This document shows, one piece after another, positions 54,215 to 63,446 of a DNA stretch of 64,000 nucleotides; within the stretch, counting starts at the first letter, position 1; each line of letters begins with the position of its first letter. Below the pieces are notes generated by a model. That model was not told the origin of the DNA, searched no databases, and worked only from the letters and a program-made list of their open reading frames with translations. Both the position numbers and the translations under genes were made by a program. The stretch comes from an uncultured Corynebacterium sp. (lineage in GTDB: Bacteria; Actinomycetota; Actinomycetes; Mycobacteriales; Mycobacteriaceae). The DNA is taken from NCBI RefSeq assembly GCF_946223165.1, contig NZ_CAMIBP010000007.1:1-64000 (forward strand), in the 5' to 3' direction.

Positions 54215-54454
54215 ATGAAGCTTTCCAAGGCTCTTATCGCAGGCGCCACCGCCGTGGCTCTTTCTTTCGCCGGCACCAGCGTTGCCTCCGCGCAGGAGAC
54301 CGCTGACTCCTCCAGCATCAGCGACATTGCGTATTACCTCGGTTCCTCTGACGACTCCGGCGAGGTCTCCCCGTCCAACATCCGTGAGTGGATCTCCACC
54401 TTCACGTCTGTCATCAACGCTATGGACGCCCTACTGTCCTTCTCTAAGCGCTAA
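54215..54454 (+). CDS. Small secreted protein of unknown function, copy 2
   Basis: 79 residues. Signal peptide MKLSKALIAGATAVALSF with the same VASA-Q cleavage site as copy 1, leaving a mature peptide of about 52 residues. It contains SSSISDIAYYLG and SPSNIREWISTFTSVINAMD, then ALLSFSKR. The SSISD and IR(D/E)WI-x-x-FT-x-VI-x-A blocks match copy 1, but it lacks the Thr-rich spacer. No Cys. AAAGGAA precedes the ATG by six bases. Unrecognised; porin-like, adhesin or toxin-like roles are only guesses. Confidence 0.78.
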   Translation: MKLSKALIAGATAVALSFAGTSVASAQETADSSSISDIAYYLGSSDDSGEVSPSNIREWISTFTSVINAMDALLSFSKR

Positions 54455-54518
54455 GGTTTCTCACCCGTCGGCTCGCCAGCGCGTCCCTCGACGCCGCGAG
54501 CCCTCGAGGTGGCTTCCA

Positions 54519-54557
54519 TAGGAAGAGCGGCACCGCCCCCCGGTGCCGCTCTTCCTA
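54519..54557. terminator. Strong bidirectional terminator
   Basis: A perfect 17-bp stem (54519-54535 with 54541-54557) around CCCCC, between the convergent small secreted protein gene and the DUF421 gene. One of the strongest hairpins in the window. Confidence 0.85.
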
Positions 54558-54566
54558 GTGCGCCGG

Positions 54567-55154
54567 TCAGTCCCCCGCGCCCTGTTGCGGACGCAGCGCC
54601 TCGAAATCATCTACCCCAAGAACTCCCTGTAGGATGCCAGGGTCTAGCGGCTGGCCCGCCTTGATGATGGAAATCTGGCCGGTCGGCTCGAGAATCATCA
54701 CTTGGACATCAGCGCGACGCCCCAGCCCCGCCTTGCGGATAGCTGATGCGATGTCAGACTCGCTCACGTGGGCGAACCGCATATTATCTTCATGCACGAC
54801 CCCGGCGAACATCAGCAATATAGGACGCCTGTCGATGTAACGCGACCATCCGACGTAGCGGCGAATGGTACCGAACGCGGCCTCGAGGACCATCAATGTC
54901 GTGAGCCCTACGACGCCGGAGGCCAGGGTGGGCGGATTTCCCACAATGACACGGCCGGACACCGCGCCAAACATGATGATGATGACCGCGTCGGAAGCAG
55001 TCATCGAGGTAAGCACGCGAGACCCAAAGATTTTCACCAGCACCATGAAGGCGAGATAAATTCCCACTGTAGCGGTGACGACGATGGCGATTCGGTGGGG
55101 TTCTATCCCCAATTGATACACGGCCTCTCGGCTCAAAACGTCTAGCCATTCCAC
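54567..55154 (-). CDS. DUF421 (YetF-like) membrane protein
   Basis: 195 residues. Two or three N-terminal membrane segments (IAIVVTATVGIYLAFMVLVK near 23-42; ASDAVIIIMFGAVSGRVIVG near 53-72; GVVGLTTLMVLEAAF near 80-94), then the cytosolic DUF421 domain: RRPILLMFAGVVHEDNM, ESDIASAIRKAGLGRRADVQ and VMILEPTGQISII. Function of the family is not established; some members are linked to spore or envelope biology in Bacillus. Starts MEWLDVL at 55154 and lies alone on its strand between two terminators. Confidence 0.88.
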   Translation of the reverse strand: MEWLDVLSREAVYQLGIEPHRIAIVVTATVGIYLAFMVLVKIFGSRVLTSMTASDAVIIIMFGAVSGRVIVGNPPTLASGVVGLTTLMVLEAAFGTIRRYVGWSRYIDRRPILLMFAGVVHEDNMRFAHVSESDIASAIRKAGLGRRADVQVMILEPTGQISIIKAGQPLDPGILQGVLGVDDFEALRPQQGAGD

Positions 55155-55198
55155 GGGTACCAGACTACAACGTCGTATTCATGGGCCTTGGGAAACCA

Positions 55199-55232
55199 GT
55201 TGTGCCCATCCCTTGGAAGAGATGGGCACAAC
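55199..55232 (-). terminator. Terminator after the 5'-nucleotidase gene
   Basis: GTTGTGCCCATC (55199-55210) and GATGGGCACAAC (55221-55232), perfect 12-bp stem, 10-base loop, 63 bp after the stop; on the minus strand followed by TGGTTTCC. Confidence 0.75.
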
Positions 55233-55294
55233 GTCAGAGAATCTCCACGCCGCTAATACGTCGCATGGAGCTCATGCACGGCATTCAGCGCCCA

Positions 55295-57505
55295 CTAGAT
55301 GTGGAGCTGGGCGCGCAGGTCCGCGATGATCTTAGCGATCGGGGCTGGGAGCAGCTGAGCTGCGGTGCCCAGGAACGCGGCCAAGCCAGCACCAATCGCG
55401 ATGAGAGCCACGGCCAGGCCACCGGTGATCCAGCCAGCAGCGGAAGAACCCTGAGACGAGCCAGAGGACGTCACGGAGCTGGGTTCAACATCTTCTTCCG
55501 GCTTCTTGTCATCATCACCGTTGTCGGTGCACTGCTGTGAAGCCTCAGCGGTGACGGTCTTGACTACGGTTGCAGATTCCTCCTCGCTCTTGTCGTCCTT
55601 CTTCTCATCGGGCTTTTCCGGAGCGGTCTGCTCACCAGCCGGCTTGAGGTTAGCCAGGTTAAGGGTCGCCTCGGTGCCTGCGTCGGTGGTGATAACAAGG
55701 TTTTCCTTGCCCGTGAAGCCCTCCGGCAGGGTGAACTTCACCGTAGCGCGGCCGCGCTCACCGTACTGATCATCACCCTCCTGCTTAGCGTTATCGATGT
55801 CAACGGTCTGCTTATCCTCGCCCAGCGCGACGGTCACCGTCTTCGCCATCGGCTCGCCCTCAGTGGTGTAGTTGAGGGAGGACAGGTCCACGGTGATCTC
55901 CTTGCCCGCGGCAAGCTCGCCGTTCACCGAGACGCCGATCTGACCCTGGCCGGTGCGGACCTTAGCCTCACCGGAAGCCAGGTAGTCAATCATGGCCTGG
56001 GTGTCCATGTATCCCACGTCGGAGACGTTCTTGATAGCGCCCTCGGCAAAGAAGCCATCGCCGGCGCCGATGAGGAAGGTCGACAGAGCGATGGTGTACT
56101 CCTTCGCTGGGTCGATCACTTCACCGTTAACGGTGACCTGCTGCACGCGGGCGCCCTGGGCGCCGTTCTGGTTGTACACCACCTGGACGTTGTTGGACAC
56201 GCCCATGGCCAGGCGCGGACGAGAGTTGCCCGGCTGCCACTGGTTCTCCAGGGCAGTGATGAAGTCGGCGCCCGTGATGGTGCCGTAGGCCACGGAGTTA
56301 CCGAAAGGCTGGACGGTAAAGATGTTCTCGTAGGAGATGTCGCCGGCCGGCAGGTCGGCGCGCACGCCACCGGCGTTCATGACGGCGATGTCGATGGTCT
56401 TGCCGGTGGTCTTGGCCATGGCGTAGCGCTGGCCGTCAGCGATGAAGTTGTTCAGGGTGGACTCGACCCCGCGGTTCGATCCGGAATCCTTGCCTTCGTC
56501 GGAGCCGCGGTACAGGGCCTGGTCGAGCTTGCCGACGACTGCCTTGCCGAGCTCCTCGGCCTTAGCCTCAGCGTCGGAAACAATCTTGGCCACGGCCTCA
56601 TCGTCGGTGAGCGCAGCGGCATCGGTCGCATCGTACTGGGTAAGAACGATCTTGCTGACCTTTCCGGTGGTCTTGTCGAAGGTGATGTCGGCGTCGTTAA
56701 GCAGCTTGCCGTACTCGTAGCCTTGTGCCCAGACGAGCGGGACACCGCAGTCGCGCTCGGTCTTGCCGATGGACTGAACGTGGGTATCGCCGCCGAAGAG
56801 GACGTCAACGTCGTCGCCGAACTTGGAGGCGTACTTCTCAGCATCCTCGTGGAACAGTGCGACGACGACCTGCGCCTCGCCGGACTCCTTGAGGCGCTTG
56901 GCCTCGGTGTTGGTGGCCTCGACCGGGTCGGTGAAGGTCACGCCTGGGATGAGGGACGGGGCAACCTTGGCCTCGGTGTTCTTGGTGACGGAGCCGACGA
57001 AGCCGACCTTGACGCCGTTGATCTCCTTGACTACGGACGCCTTGAGCAGCGGCTTGCCGTCCTTGAGGACGTTAGCGCCCAGGATCGGGAACTCGGAGCT
57101 TTCGGTGATGCGGCCGGTGAGGTCCTCGGTGCCCTTGTCGAACTCGTGGTTACCGGTAGCGGAGGCAACGACGCCCATGGCGTTGAGCGCGTCCATGGTG
57201 TACTCGTCCTGAGAGATGGCGGAGACGTAGGCGGAGCCACCGACGTTGTCACCGGAGGTAGTCAGAGCGTAGTCCTGATCCTTGTTGACCGCCTTCACTA
57301 GGGCCTGGAGGCGGGCGGCGCCCATCTCGTTGCCAGCCTCGGCCGGATCCTTGATGCCATTGGAAATGTGGCCGTGAAGATCGGTGAAGTTGGTGACGGA
57401 GAAGGTGACGGCGGAATCCTGGGCAAAGGCCGGGACTGCGGTCAGGGCGGTGGTCATGGACGTCGCCACGGTGGCGGCGAGGATGTATCCAAGGCGCTTG
57501 TTCAC
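55295..57505 (-). CDS. Secreted, membrane-anchored 5'-nucleotidase / UDP-sugar hydrolase family protein
   Basis: 736 residues. Signal peptide (cleavage near AFAQ, about 29), then the metallophosphatase domain with metal motifs NFTDLHGHI near 39, TTSGDNVGGS, ATGNHEFDKG near 115 and FGGDTHV near 237. The C-terminal 5'-nucleotidase domain has NAGGVRADLPAGDISYENIF near 380 and GAGDGFF near 485. A Lys/Glu/Ser-rich linker is followed by one membrane segment (WITGGLAVALIAIGAGLAAF near 690) and a short tail; no LPxTG. Likely salvages phosphate or nucleosides outside the cell. Confidence 0.92.
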   Translation of the reverse strand: MNKRLGYILAATVATSMTTALTAVPAFAQDSAVTFSVTNFTDLHGHISNGIKDPAEAGNEMGAARLQALVKAVNKDQDYALTTSGDNVGGSAYVSAISQDEYTMDALNAMGVVASATGNHEFDKGTEDLTGRITESSEFPILGANVLKDGKPLLKASVVKEINGVKVGFVGSVTKNTEAKVAPSLIPGVTFTDPVEATNTEAKRLKESGEAQVVVALFHEDAEKYASKFGDDVDVLFGGDTHVQSIGKTERDCGVPLVWAQGYEYGKLLNDADITFDKTTGKVSKIVLTQYDATDAAALTDDEAVAKIVSDAEAKAEELGKAVVGKLDQALYRGSDEGKDSGSNRGVESTLNNFIADGQRYAMAKTTGKTIDIAVMNAGGVRADLPAGDISYENIFTVQPFGNSVAYGTITGADFITALENQWQPGNSRPRLAMGVSNNVQVVYNQNGAQGARVQQVTVNGEVIDPAKEYTIALSTFLIGAGDGFFAEGAIKNVSDVGYMDTQAMIDYLASGEAKVRTGQGQIGVSVNGELAAGKEITVDLSSLNYTTEGEPMAKTVTVALGEDKQTVDIDNAKQEGDDQYGERGRATVKFTLPEGFTGKENLVITTDAGTEATLNLANLKPAGEQTAPEKPDEKKDDKSEEESATVVKTVTAEASQQCTDNGDDDKKPEEDVEPSSVTSSGSSQGSSAAGWITGGLAVALIAIGAGLAAFLGTAAQLLPAPIAKIIADLRAQLHI

Positions 57506-57590
57506 GAGTTACTCCCGAGAGGTTGAGTCGACGCCGCCGCCACTTCGTCTGAAGCGACAGCAATTCATCGAGAATGAGAAAAAGAGGCGC

Positions 57591-57616
57591 AAACCCCCTC
57601 GCTAACAAGGAGGTTT
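57591..57616 (-). terminator. Candidate terminator after rel
   Basis: AAACCCCCT (57591-57599) and AGGAGGTTT (57608-57616), 9-bp stem with one mismatch, 8-base loop. On the minus strand it is followed by GCGCCTCTTTTTCTC. It lies ~95 bp after rel and within the 5' region of the nucleotidase, so it could also act as a leader hairpin there. Confidence 0.6.
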
Positions 57617-57710
57617 ATCGCCCCTTTATAACTCGCAGATAAGGCGCACGCAGCGCGAACACTAAGAGTTCATGTCTAGGCCACATTGTCGTAACCTCAC
57701 GGAACGCAAC

Positions 57711-60002
57711 TCAGGCGGTGACACGATAGACGTCAAATACGCCCTCGGTATTGCGCAATGACGTCATGAGCTGTCCCAGCTGTTTAAGATCCGACACCGA
57801 AAAGGTAAAGCGCACCGTTGCGATGTTGTCGTCGCCTCGGTTGGAACTCATGTTGAGCACGTTGAGCTTCTGGTCGCTAAACACGCGGGTGAGTTCGAAG
57901 AGCAAACCCTGGCGGTCCAGTGCCTCGAGCTGCACCGTTGCTGTGAACGAGCCCGTCGACGACTTGCCACTCGCCCACTCCACCTTCATCATGCGTTCTG
58001 GCTCAGCCCGCAGCTTCTCCGCGTTCGTGCAGTCCGCGCGGTGGACCGAGACGCCGCCGCCGCGGGTAACAAAGCCGAAAATCTCGTCGCCGGGGACGGG
58101 CTGGCAGCACTTTGCGAGCTTAGCCATGACATCGGGGCTCCCCTCGACGAGGATGCCGGTGCCGGACGCAGAGTCCTCGGTGACGCGGGTGCGGGACTTC
58201 TCGATCTCAGTGATGCCGGTGCGCGACGCCAAGGCGTCGACCGCGTCGTCCTGGTCGCCGAAGAGAGCCATGAGCTGGTTGCCGACGTGCTGCGCGGAGA
58301 CTTGGCCCGCGCCGATCGCGGTGTAGAGCGCGTCAACGTCCGCGAAATGTAGCTGCTGCGCCACCTGCTTCATGGAGGACGCGGTGAACAGGCGATGCAT
58401 CGGCAAGCCGCCGCGCTGGACCTCGGCGGCGAGGGCGTCGCGGCCAAGCTCTAGGTGCTCCTCGCGACGCTCCTTGGCAAACCACTGGCGCACCTTAGCC
58501 TTGGCGCGCGGGGAGACGAGGAAGTCCTGCCAGTCGCGCGAGGGCCCTGCGTTTTCATCTTTGGAGGTAAAGATTTCAACTTTGTCGCCGGACTTGAGCT
58601 CGGATTCGAGCGCCACCAACTTGCCGTTCACCTTAGCGCCAATGCACCGGTGTCCCACCTCGGTGTGGACCGCGTAGGCGAAGTCCACGGGAGTAGAACC
58701 GGCGGGCAAATTGACCACGTCGCCCTTTGGCGTGAAAGCAAAGATCTGCTGGTTGGTGAGGTCATAACGCAGCGAGTCGAGGAACTCGTTGGGGTCCGCA
58801 GCTTCCTTCTGCCAGTCGAGAAGCTGACGCATCCACGCCATCTGGTCTACCTCGGCGTCACCTGCGCCGTTCTTACCCTTTGTTTCCTTGTATCGCCAAT
58901 GCGCCGCGACGCCGAACTCGGCGTTGTAGTGCATCTCGTGAGTGCGGACCTGCACCTCCAGCGTGGTGCCACCAGAACCCATGACTGTGGTGTGGAGCGA
59001 CTGGTAGACGCCGAAACGCGGGGAGGAAATATAGTCCTTGAAGCGTCCCGGCAGGGCGGAATACAGGGAGTGCACAACACCGATGGCCGCGTAGCAGGAG
59101 TTGATATCGTCCACGAGGATGCGGATGCCGACGAGGTCAAAAATCTCGTTGAACTCGTGTCCGCGGACGATCATCTTTTGGTAAATAGACCAATAGTGCT
59201 TCGGACGGCCCATGACCTCGGCCTGGATTCCGTTGTCCTTGAGTGCCTTCGTGACGTCCAGCGTGATCTCTTTCAGAGCCTTGTCGCGAGATGGAGCGCG
59301 ATCGGCGACCATGCGGACGATCTCGTCATACTTCTTGGGATAGAGGATGGCGAAAGACAGATCCTCGAGCTCCCACTTGACGCTGGCCATGCCCAGGCGA
59401 TGCGCGAGCGGCGCGATGACATCGAGGGTTTGACGCGCTTTCTTGGCCTGCTTCTCCGGCGGTAGGAAGCGCATGGTACGCATGTTGTGGAGGCGATCGC
59501 AGACTTTAATGACCAAGACTCGCGGGTCCGTGGCCATGGCGACGACCATCTTACGAATCGTCTCGGCCTCAGCGGCGGCGCCCAGCGCCACCTTGTCCAG
59601 CTTGGTCACGCCGTCGACAAGCCGGGCAACCTCCGGGCCGAAGTCGCGGGTGAGGTCCTCAAGCGAGTAGTCAGTGTCCTCCACCGTATCATGCAGCAAG
59701 GCCGCAGCGACGGTGGTTGTGTCCATGCCGATCTCAGCGGCGATGGTGGCGACGGCTAGCGGGTGAGTGATATACGGATCCCCGGACTTACGAAACACCC
59801 CTTCGTGGAGGCGTTCCGCTGTCTCGTAAGCGTTATTGAGCAGTTCAACGTCCGCGCGCGGATGAAATTGCTTGTGAATGGACAGCAACGGGTCCAGCAC
59901 CGGGCTGACCTTGACGCGGCCGCCAGTCAACGAGCGAGCTAAGCGCGCCGACATGCTGCGCATGCCACCGGTCGGGCGTTTGGTGGAACGGTCGTTCGTC
60001 AT
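57711..60002 (-). CDS. relA: Bifunctional (p)ppGpp synthetase/hydrolase (Rel)
   Basis: Makes and degrades the stringent-response alarmone. The 763-residue protein has, in order, the HD hydrolase domain (AALLHDTVEDTDYS near 105-118, KVCDRLHNMRTM), the synthetase domain (VGIRILVDDINSCYAAIGVVH near 290, RFKDYISSPRFGVYQSLHT), the TGS domain (IFAFTPKGDVVNLPAGSTPVD near 415), a zinc-finger-like region with CCQPVPGDEI, and a C-terminal ACT domain. Both active sites are intact, so it is a long Rel. It is downstream of apt by 39 bp. Confidence 0.97.
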   Translation of the reverse strand: MTNDRSTKRPTGGMRSMSARLARSLTGGRVKVSPVLDPLLSIHKQFHPRADVELLNNAYETAERLHEGVFRKSGDPYITHPLAVATIAAEIGMDTTTVAAALLHDTVEDTDYSLEDLTRDFGPEVARLVDGVTKLDKVALGAAAEAETIRKMVVAMATDPRVLVIKVCDRLHNMRTMRFLPPEKQAKKARQTLDVIAPLAHRLGMASVKWELEDLSFAILYPKKYDEIVRMVADRAPSRDKALKEITLDVTKALKDNGIQAEVMGRPKHYWSIYQKMIVRGHEFNEIFDLVGIRILVDDINSCYAAIGVVHSLYSALPGRFKDYISSPRFGVYQSLHTTVMGSGGTTLEVQVRTHEMHYNAEFGVAAHWRYKETKGKNGAGDAEVDQMAWMRQLLDWQKEAADPNEFLDSLRYDLTNQQIFAFTPKGDVVNLPAGSTPVDFAYAVHTEVGHRCIGAKVNGKLVALESELKSGDKVEIFTSKDENAGPSRDWQDFLVSPRAKAKVRQWFAKERREEHLELGRDALAAEVQRGGLPMHRLFTASSMKQVAQQLHFADVDALYTAIGAGQVSAQHVGNQLMALFGDQDDAVDALASRTGITEIEKSRTRVTEDSASGTGILVEGSPDVMAKLAKCCQPVPGDEIFGFVTRGGGVSVHRADCTNAEKLRAEPERMMKVEWASGKSSTGSFTATVQLEALDRQGLLFELTRVFSDQKLNVLNMSSNRGDDNIATVRFTFSVSDLKQLGQLMTSLRNTEGVFDVYRVTA

Positions 60003-60041
60003 GGTGCGTCCACTTTCTGCTCAGGAACTGTACGTCACAGC

Positions 60042-60584
60042 TTAGTCTGTGGCCCCCAACACAATGAGAGGGGGTCCGGCAAGCCGCTCGCGACCGCCGA
60101 GCCCACATACCTCAATGATGACGACATTGCCGGCGACCTCAGCGCCTGCAGACTCGAGCAGGAGACGGGCGCCGTACAGGGTGCCGCCGGTGGCCAGCAC
60201 GTCGTCGACCAAGACGACCTTCTTGCCGTGCACATCCGCACCGTCGGCGGGAATCTCCAACGCCGCCGTACCGTATTCCAGCTCGTAATCCTGGTGTAGG
60301 ACCGGAGGCGGGAGCTTTCCAGCCTTGCGAATGGCCAAGATACCGAGCCCTAGCTTGTATGCCACGGCGGATCCCAGGAGGAAGCCGCGCGCGTCAAGGC
60401 CGCCGATCATTTCAGCGCCGAGCGACTCGCAGGCCTCGGCGAGGCCGTCGACGACAGCGGCAAAAGCGTCAGCATCGGCCAGCACCGGCGTGAGGTCTTC
60501 AAAAAGGACCCCCGGGGCCGGGAAATCGGGGACGAGGCGGACCTTATGCTCCAGGGCCTCGCGGGCATTAGCGTAAGTAGTCAT
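60042..60584 (-). CDS. apt: Adenine phosphoribosyltransferase
   Basis: Purine salvage: adenine plus PRPP gives AMP. 180 residues; FPAPGVLFEDLTPVLAD near the N-terminus, GLDARGFLLGSAVAYKL, RKAGKLPPP and the PRPP motif VVLVDDVLATGGTLYGA near 117-133. ATG 60584 gives MTTYANAREALEHKV; the longer frame upstream overlaps the lipoprotein gene and is rejected. It lies between the solute-binding lipoprotein and rel, as in mycobacteria. Confidence 0.97.
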   Translation of the reverse strand: MTTYANAREALEHKVRLVPDFPAPGVLFEDLTPVLADADAFAAVVDGLAEACESLGAEMIGGLDARGFLLGSAVAYKLGLGILAIRKAGKLPPPVLHQDYELEYGTAALEIPADGADVHGKKVVLVDDVLATGGTLYGARLLLESAGAEVAGNVVIIEVCGLGGRERLAGPPLIVLGATD

Positions 60585-60594
60585 GGGTTGTACT

Positions 60595-62277
60595 CTATTT
60601 CTCTGGTGTCGTTGCTGCAGCGGGAGACTCTGTTCCCGCCGCGGGGTCGTCGCCGAGCGACCATCGGTCCATGTTCCAGCCAATGCCGGACAGACCGGTA
60701 TACGGCACGACGTGGGTGACCGCTTGGTCCATGACGAACGTGCGCGGTTGCGCCGCAATCGGAATGGCGGGCACGTCGGACCATAGCTTTTCTTCGGCCT
60801 TCTTCAGCGCCTCCACGTTGCCGATGCGGGCATCGACGGTGGCGTATTCGGTCATGGGGTCCACAGCGCCCAAGAATGCATCGATGGTGGGAACGCCGGT
60901 GTCCTCATCGGGCTCCAAATATGTCGCAGACATAAAGTCCGAGGAGGCATCCTCGACGTTGATGCCGGCCTGTGCGCAGGTGGCGCGCAGGGATTCCACC
61001 ATCGCGGCGTAGCGCTCGTCGGGGCCGAGATAGCCAACCTTAATGGTCGTCCCGCCTAGCGCCGATGCCGCCGGGATATCGGTCCCCAGGTGAGCCGATG
61101 TCACGCCATCGAGCTGCTTGGCAATGGGATCATCGTGGCGCAGCGCATGCTCCGTGACCGCCGGGACCTCCATGCCGGAGACCTTCGAACTCACGCCAGC
61201 GAGTTTCTTCTGATCGACGCAGGCAGCAAACGCCTGTCGGTTCTCCACGGAGGCGAACAGGCCGTCCTCCGCCAACAACAACGTGTCGGTGAGCTCGCCG
61301 ACCTGCTCGTCGACGACATAGGGATTATCGTCCACGTTGCGGTCCAGCCACTCGGGCGTACCGCCGGTCGAATCAGCGACGCGAAGTACGCCGGCAGCCA
61401 CAAGATGGGCGGCGTCCGTGGAATTGGGCCACACAACCAAGGTGTCAAGCAAGGCCGGATCTCCGTAGTAGGAGTCATTGCGCTTGAGTACCACCTCGCC
61501 GGAGTCCCCCACGTGATCAATGACGAAGGGACCGTAAGAGACCTGCATGCTTGCGTCAAAATCGGCCAGGGAAAACCCAAACCGCCACGTCCGCGCAATA
61601 TCGGCCACTCGCGAGGGATCCCAGGACTGCAGCGCCGACACGAGTTCCTCCTGAGTCATCCCCACCTTCTGCGCGATGACGTGGGAAGGAAGCACTGTTC
61701 CCGGGCCGAAGAGGTACTTCCAGCGGTCCCCCTGGTCCTGCTTCAAGATCACCGTGAAGTCCTTCGATCCCGCCTCGCACTGCAGATCGTCAATCTCGTT
61801 GACCAACGGGGCATGGGAACCAAAGGTGGACGGCATGGAGCCTGCGGTATAAGCCAGCAGGAAGTCCTCACAGGTCACGGGGACATCATCGGAATAGGTG
61901 GCGTGCGAGGAAATGGTGTAATGAATCTGCCTCTGACCCGCAGCAGTGGCAGGAATTTCCTCGGCCGAAATGAGGTCACTATTGGGGATGAGCTGACCAT
62001 CGGGGCCAGGCACGTAGGCCGCCGGGTACAGGCGTCCGGAGAGCACTTGGCTGTTTGAGGCGGCGCCGAAGGCAGACGAGGCATTCGTCGTCACCAGGCG
62101 CGAGGCCACCATGTAGCCGAAGAAGTCGGTACTGACCGGAGCGGCGGGCGCCGACGACTCGGATGAGCTGTCGCTCGACGAACACGCGGCCAAGCCCACT
62201 GCCGTCGCCGACACCACGATAGTGGCGATGACGGCGCGGGGAATAGCACGCGCAGCCTCACAAGCCCTGGAGAACAT
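60595..62277 (-). CDS. Family 5 solute-binding lipoprotein (peptide ABC transporter type)
   Basis: 560 residues. Signal sequence with lipobox VGLAACS near residues 28-34, then a Ser-rich linker and a large periplasmic binding domain of the DppA/OppA kind: GQLIPNSDLI, YTISSHATYSDDVPVTCEDF, YGPFVIDHVGDSGEVVLKRNDSYYGDPA (read in parts) and the C-terminal EEKLWSDVPAIPIAAQ. Lipid-anchored on the outer face of the cytoplasmic membrane. ATG 62277 is eight bases after AAGGA. No permease or ATPase genes are next to it. The secD-secF-lipoprotein-apt-rel order matches mycobacteria, where the gene is also an orphan. Confidence 0.88.
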   Translation of the reverse strand: MFSRACEAARAIPRAVIATIVVSATAVGLAACSSSDSSSESSAPAAPVSTDFFGYMVASRLVTTNASSAFGAASNSQVLSGRLYPAAYVPGPDGQLIPNSDLISAEEIPATAAGQRQIHYTISSHATYSDDVPVTCEDFLLAYTAGSMPSTFGSHAPLVNEIDDLQCEAGSKDFTVILKQDQGDRWKYLFGPGTVLPSHVIAQKVGMTQEELVSALQSWDPSRVADIARTWRFGFSLADFDASMQVSYGPFVIDHVGDSGEVVLKRNDSYYGDPALLDTLVVWPNSTDAAHLVAAGVLRVADSTGGTPEWLDRNVDDNPYVVDEQVGELTDTLLLAEDGLFASVENRQAFAACVDQKKLAGVSSKVSGMEVPAVTEHALRHDDPIAKQLDGVTSAHLGTDIPAASALGGTTIKVGYLGPDERYAAMVESLRATCAQAGINVEDASSDFMSATYLEPDEDTGVPTIDAFLGAVDPMTEYATVDARIGNVEALKKAEEKLWSDVPAIPIAAQPRTFVMDQAVTHVVPYTGLSGIGWNMDRWSLGDDPAAGTESPAAATTPEK

Positions 62278-62288
62278 AAACGAGATCC

Positions 62289-63443
62289 TTAGCGGCCGGG
62301 GCGCCACGACACGCCGCCGTGGGTCTCCCCCGCCTCCGGGTCAAAGTGGGTACGCGTCTGCGGGGCGACCGGTGAGGTGACAGTGCGCAGGGCGGCATCG
62401 GCAGGCTCTGCCTCATCCATCTCCGCGGCATCCTCGGACGAGGCGGACGCGCGATACTCGGCGACCTTCGCGTTGTGCTCCTTGTACTTCTTGGAACGGT
62501 TCACGATAGACACGAGCAGCGGAGTAGCCAGGAACAGGGAGGAGAAGATGCCCTCGACAACGCCCACGAACTGAATGAGAGCGAGGTCGCGAAGGGTACC
62601 GATGCCGAGCAGCCACACCGCCACGACGAGCAGAGCGATAATCGGCAGCGCCGAGATGATAGTGGTCGTCACCGAACGCATGATGGTTTGGTTAACCGCC
62701 AGGTTGGCCTCGTCGGCGTAGGTGCGCTGCCGCTGGCCCAGCACGCCTTCGGTGTTCTCATTGACCTTGTCAAAGACGATGACGGTGTCGTAAATCGAGA
62801 ACGTCAGGGTGGTGAGCAGGCCGATGACCACGGCCGGGGAGACCTCAAAGCCGAACAATGCGTAGAAACCGGCGATGATAATCGCGTCAACGACGAGGGC
62901 CGAAATCGCGGCGAAAGCCATAGTGCGCTGCAGGCGGACTGCGACGTACACGGTGGCCGCGGCGAGAAAGACCAGCATGGCGAGCAGCATGCGCGACGTA
63001 ATGGACGAACCCCACGACTCAGAGACGGTCGAGGAACCGATAGCGTCCGGCGACGGGTTGCCCTCTGCGTCGAGCGGCTTGTAGGCGTTAAAGATGGCCT
63101 CACGAGCATCCGTGACCTCGTCGTCGCTCAGGCGCTCCGAGGTGATTTCCAGCGTCGCGGAGTCACCGGAACCGACGATTTGGACGAGCTCAGGCGTCAC
63201 GCCGGTGGCCTCGGTGAAGGTCTCTTCTACCTGTTCCTCCACCAAATTGGCGGCCGGCATGTTGATCTTGGTGCCGCCCTCAAAATCCAGCGACAGGTTA
63301 AAGCCGCGGATTGCGATGGCGAGGAATGAAATGACGATGAGGGCGATCGTGATGCCGTACCACGTCTTGGAACGACCGATGACGTTGATGGTGCCCTCGT
63401 CCGAGTACAGGCGGTCAATGCGCGAAATCTTGTTCTTAGCCAT
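62289..63443 (-). CDS. secF: Protein translocase subunit SecF
   Basis: Proton-motive-force-coupled partner of SecD in Sec export. 384 residues with six membrane segments: one near 32-48, then the extracytoplasmic domain with LSLDFEGGTKINMPA and ERLSDDEVTDAREAIF, then five segments from about 150, including FEVSPAVVIGLLTTLTFSIYDTVIVFDKV near 197-225 with the family Asp and IRFDRVREN-like motif. The cytosolic tail (~70 residues) is acidic and low in complexity. It starts 3 bases after the secD stop. Confidence 0.96.
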   Translation of the reverse strand: MAKNKISRIDRLYSDEGTINVIGRSKTWYGITIALIVISFLAIAIRGFNLSLDFEGGTKINMPAANLVEEQVEETFTEATGVTPELVQIVGSGDSATLEITSERLSDDEVTDAREAIFNAYKPLDAEGNPSPDAIGSSTVSESWGSSITSRMLLAMLVFLAAATVYVAVRLQRTMAFAAISALVVDAIIIAGFYALFGFEVSPAVVIGLLTTLTFSIYDTVIVFDKVNENTEGVLGQRQRTYADEANLAVNQTIMRSVTTTIISALPIIALLVVAVWLLGIGTLRDLALIQFVGVVEGIFSSLFLATPLLVSIVNRSKKYKEHNAKVAEYRASASSEDAAEMDEAEPADAALRTVTSPVAPQTRTHFDPEAGETHGGVSWRPGR

Positions 63444-63446
63444 GGT

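Noticed and set aside
53777..54454. Identification of the small secreted proteins as PorA/PorH channel peptides
   Set aside because: PorA and PorH have no Sec signal peptide and a different sequence; similarity is only in size and helix character.
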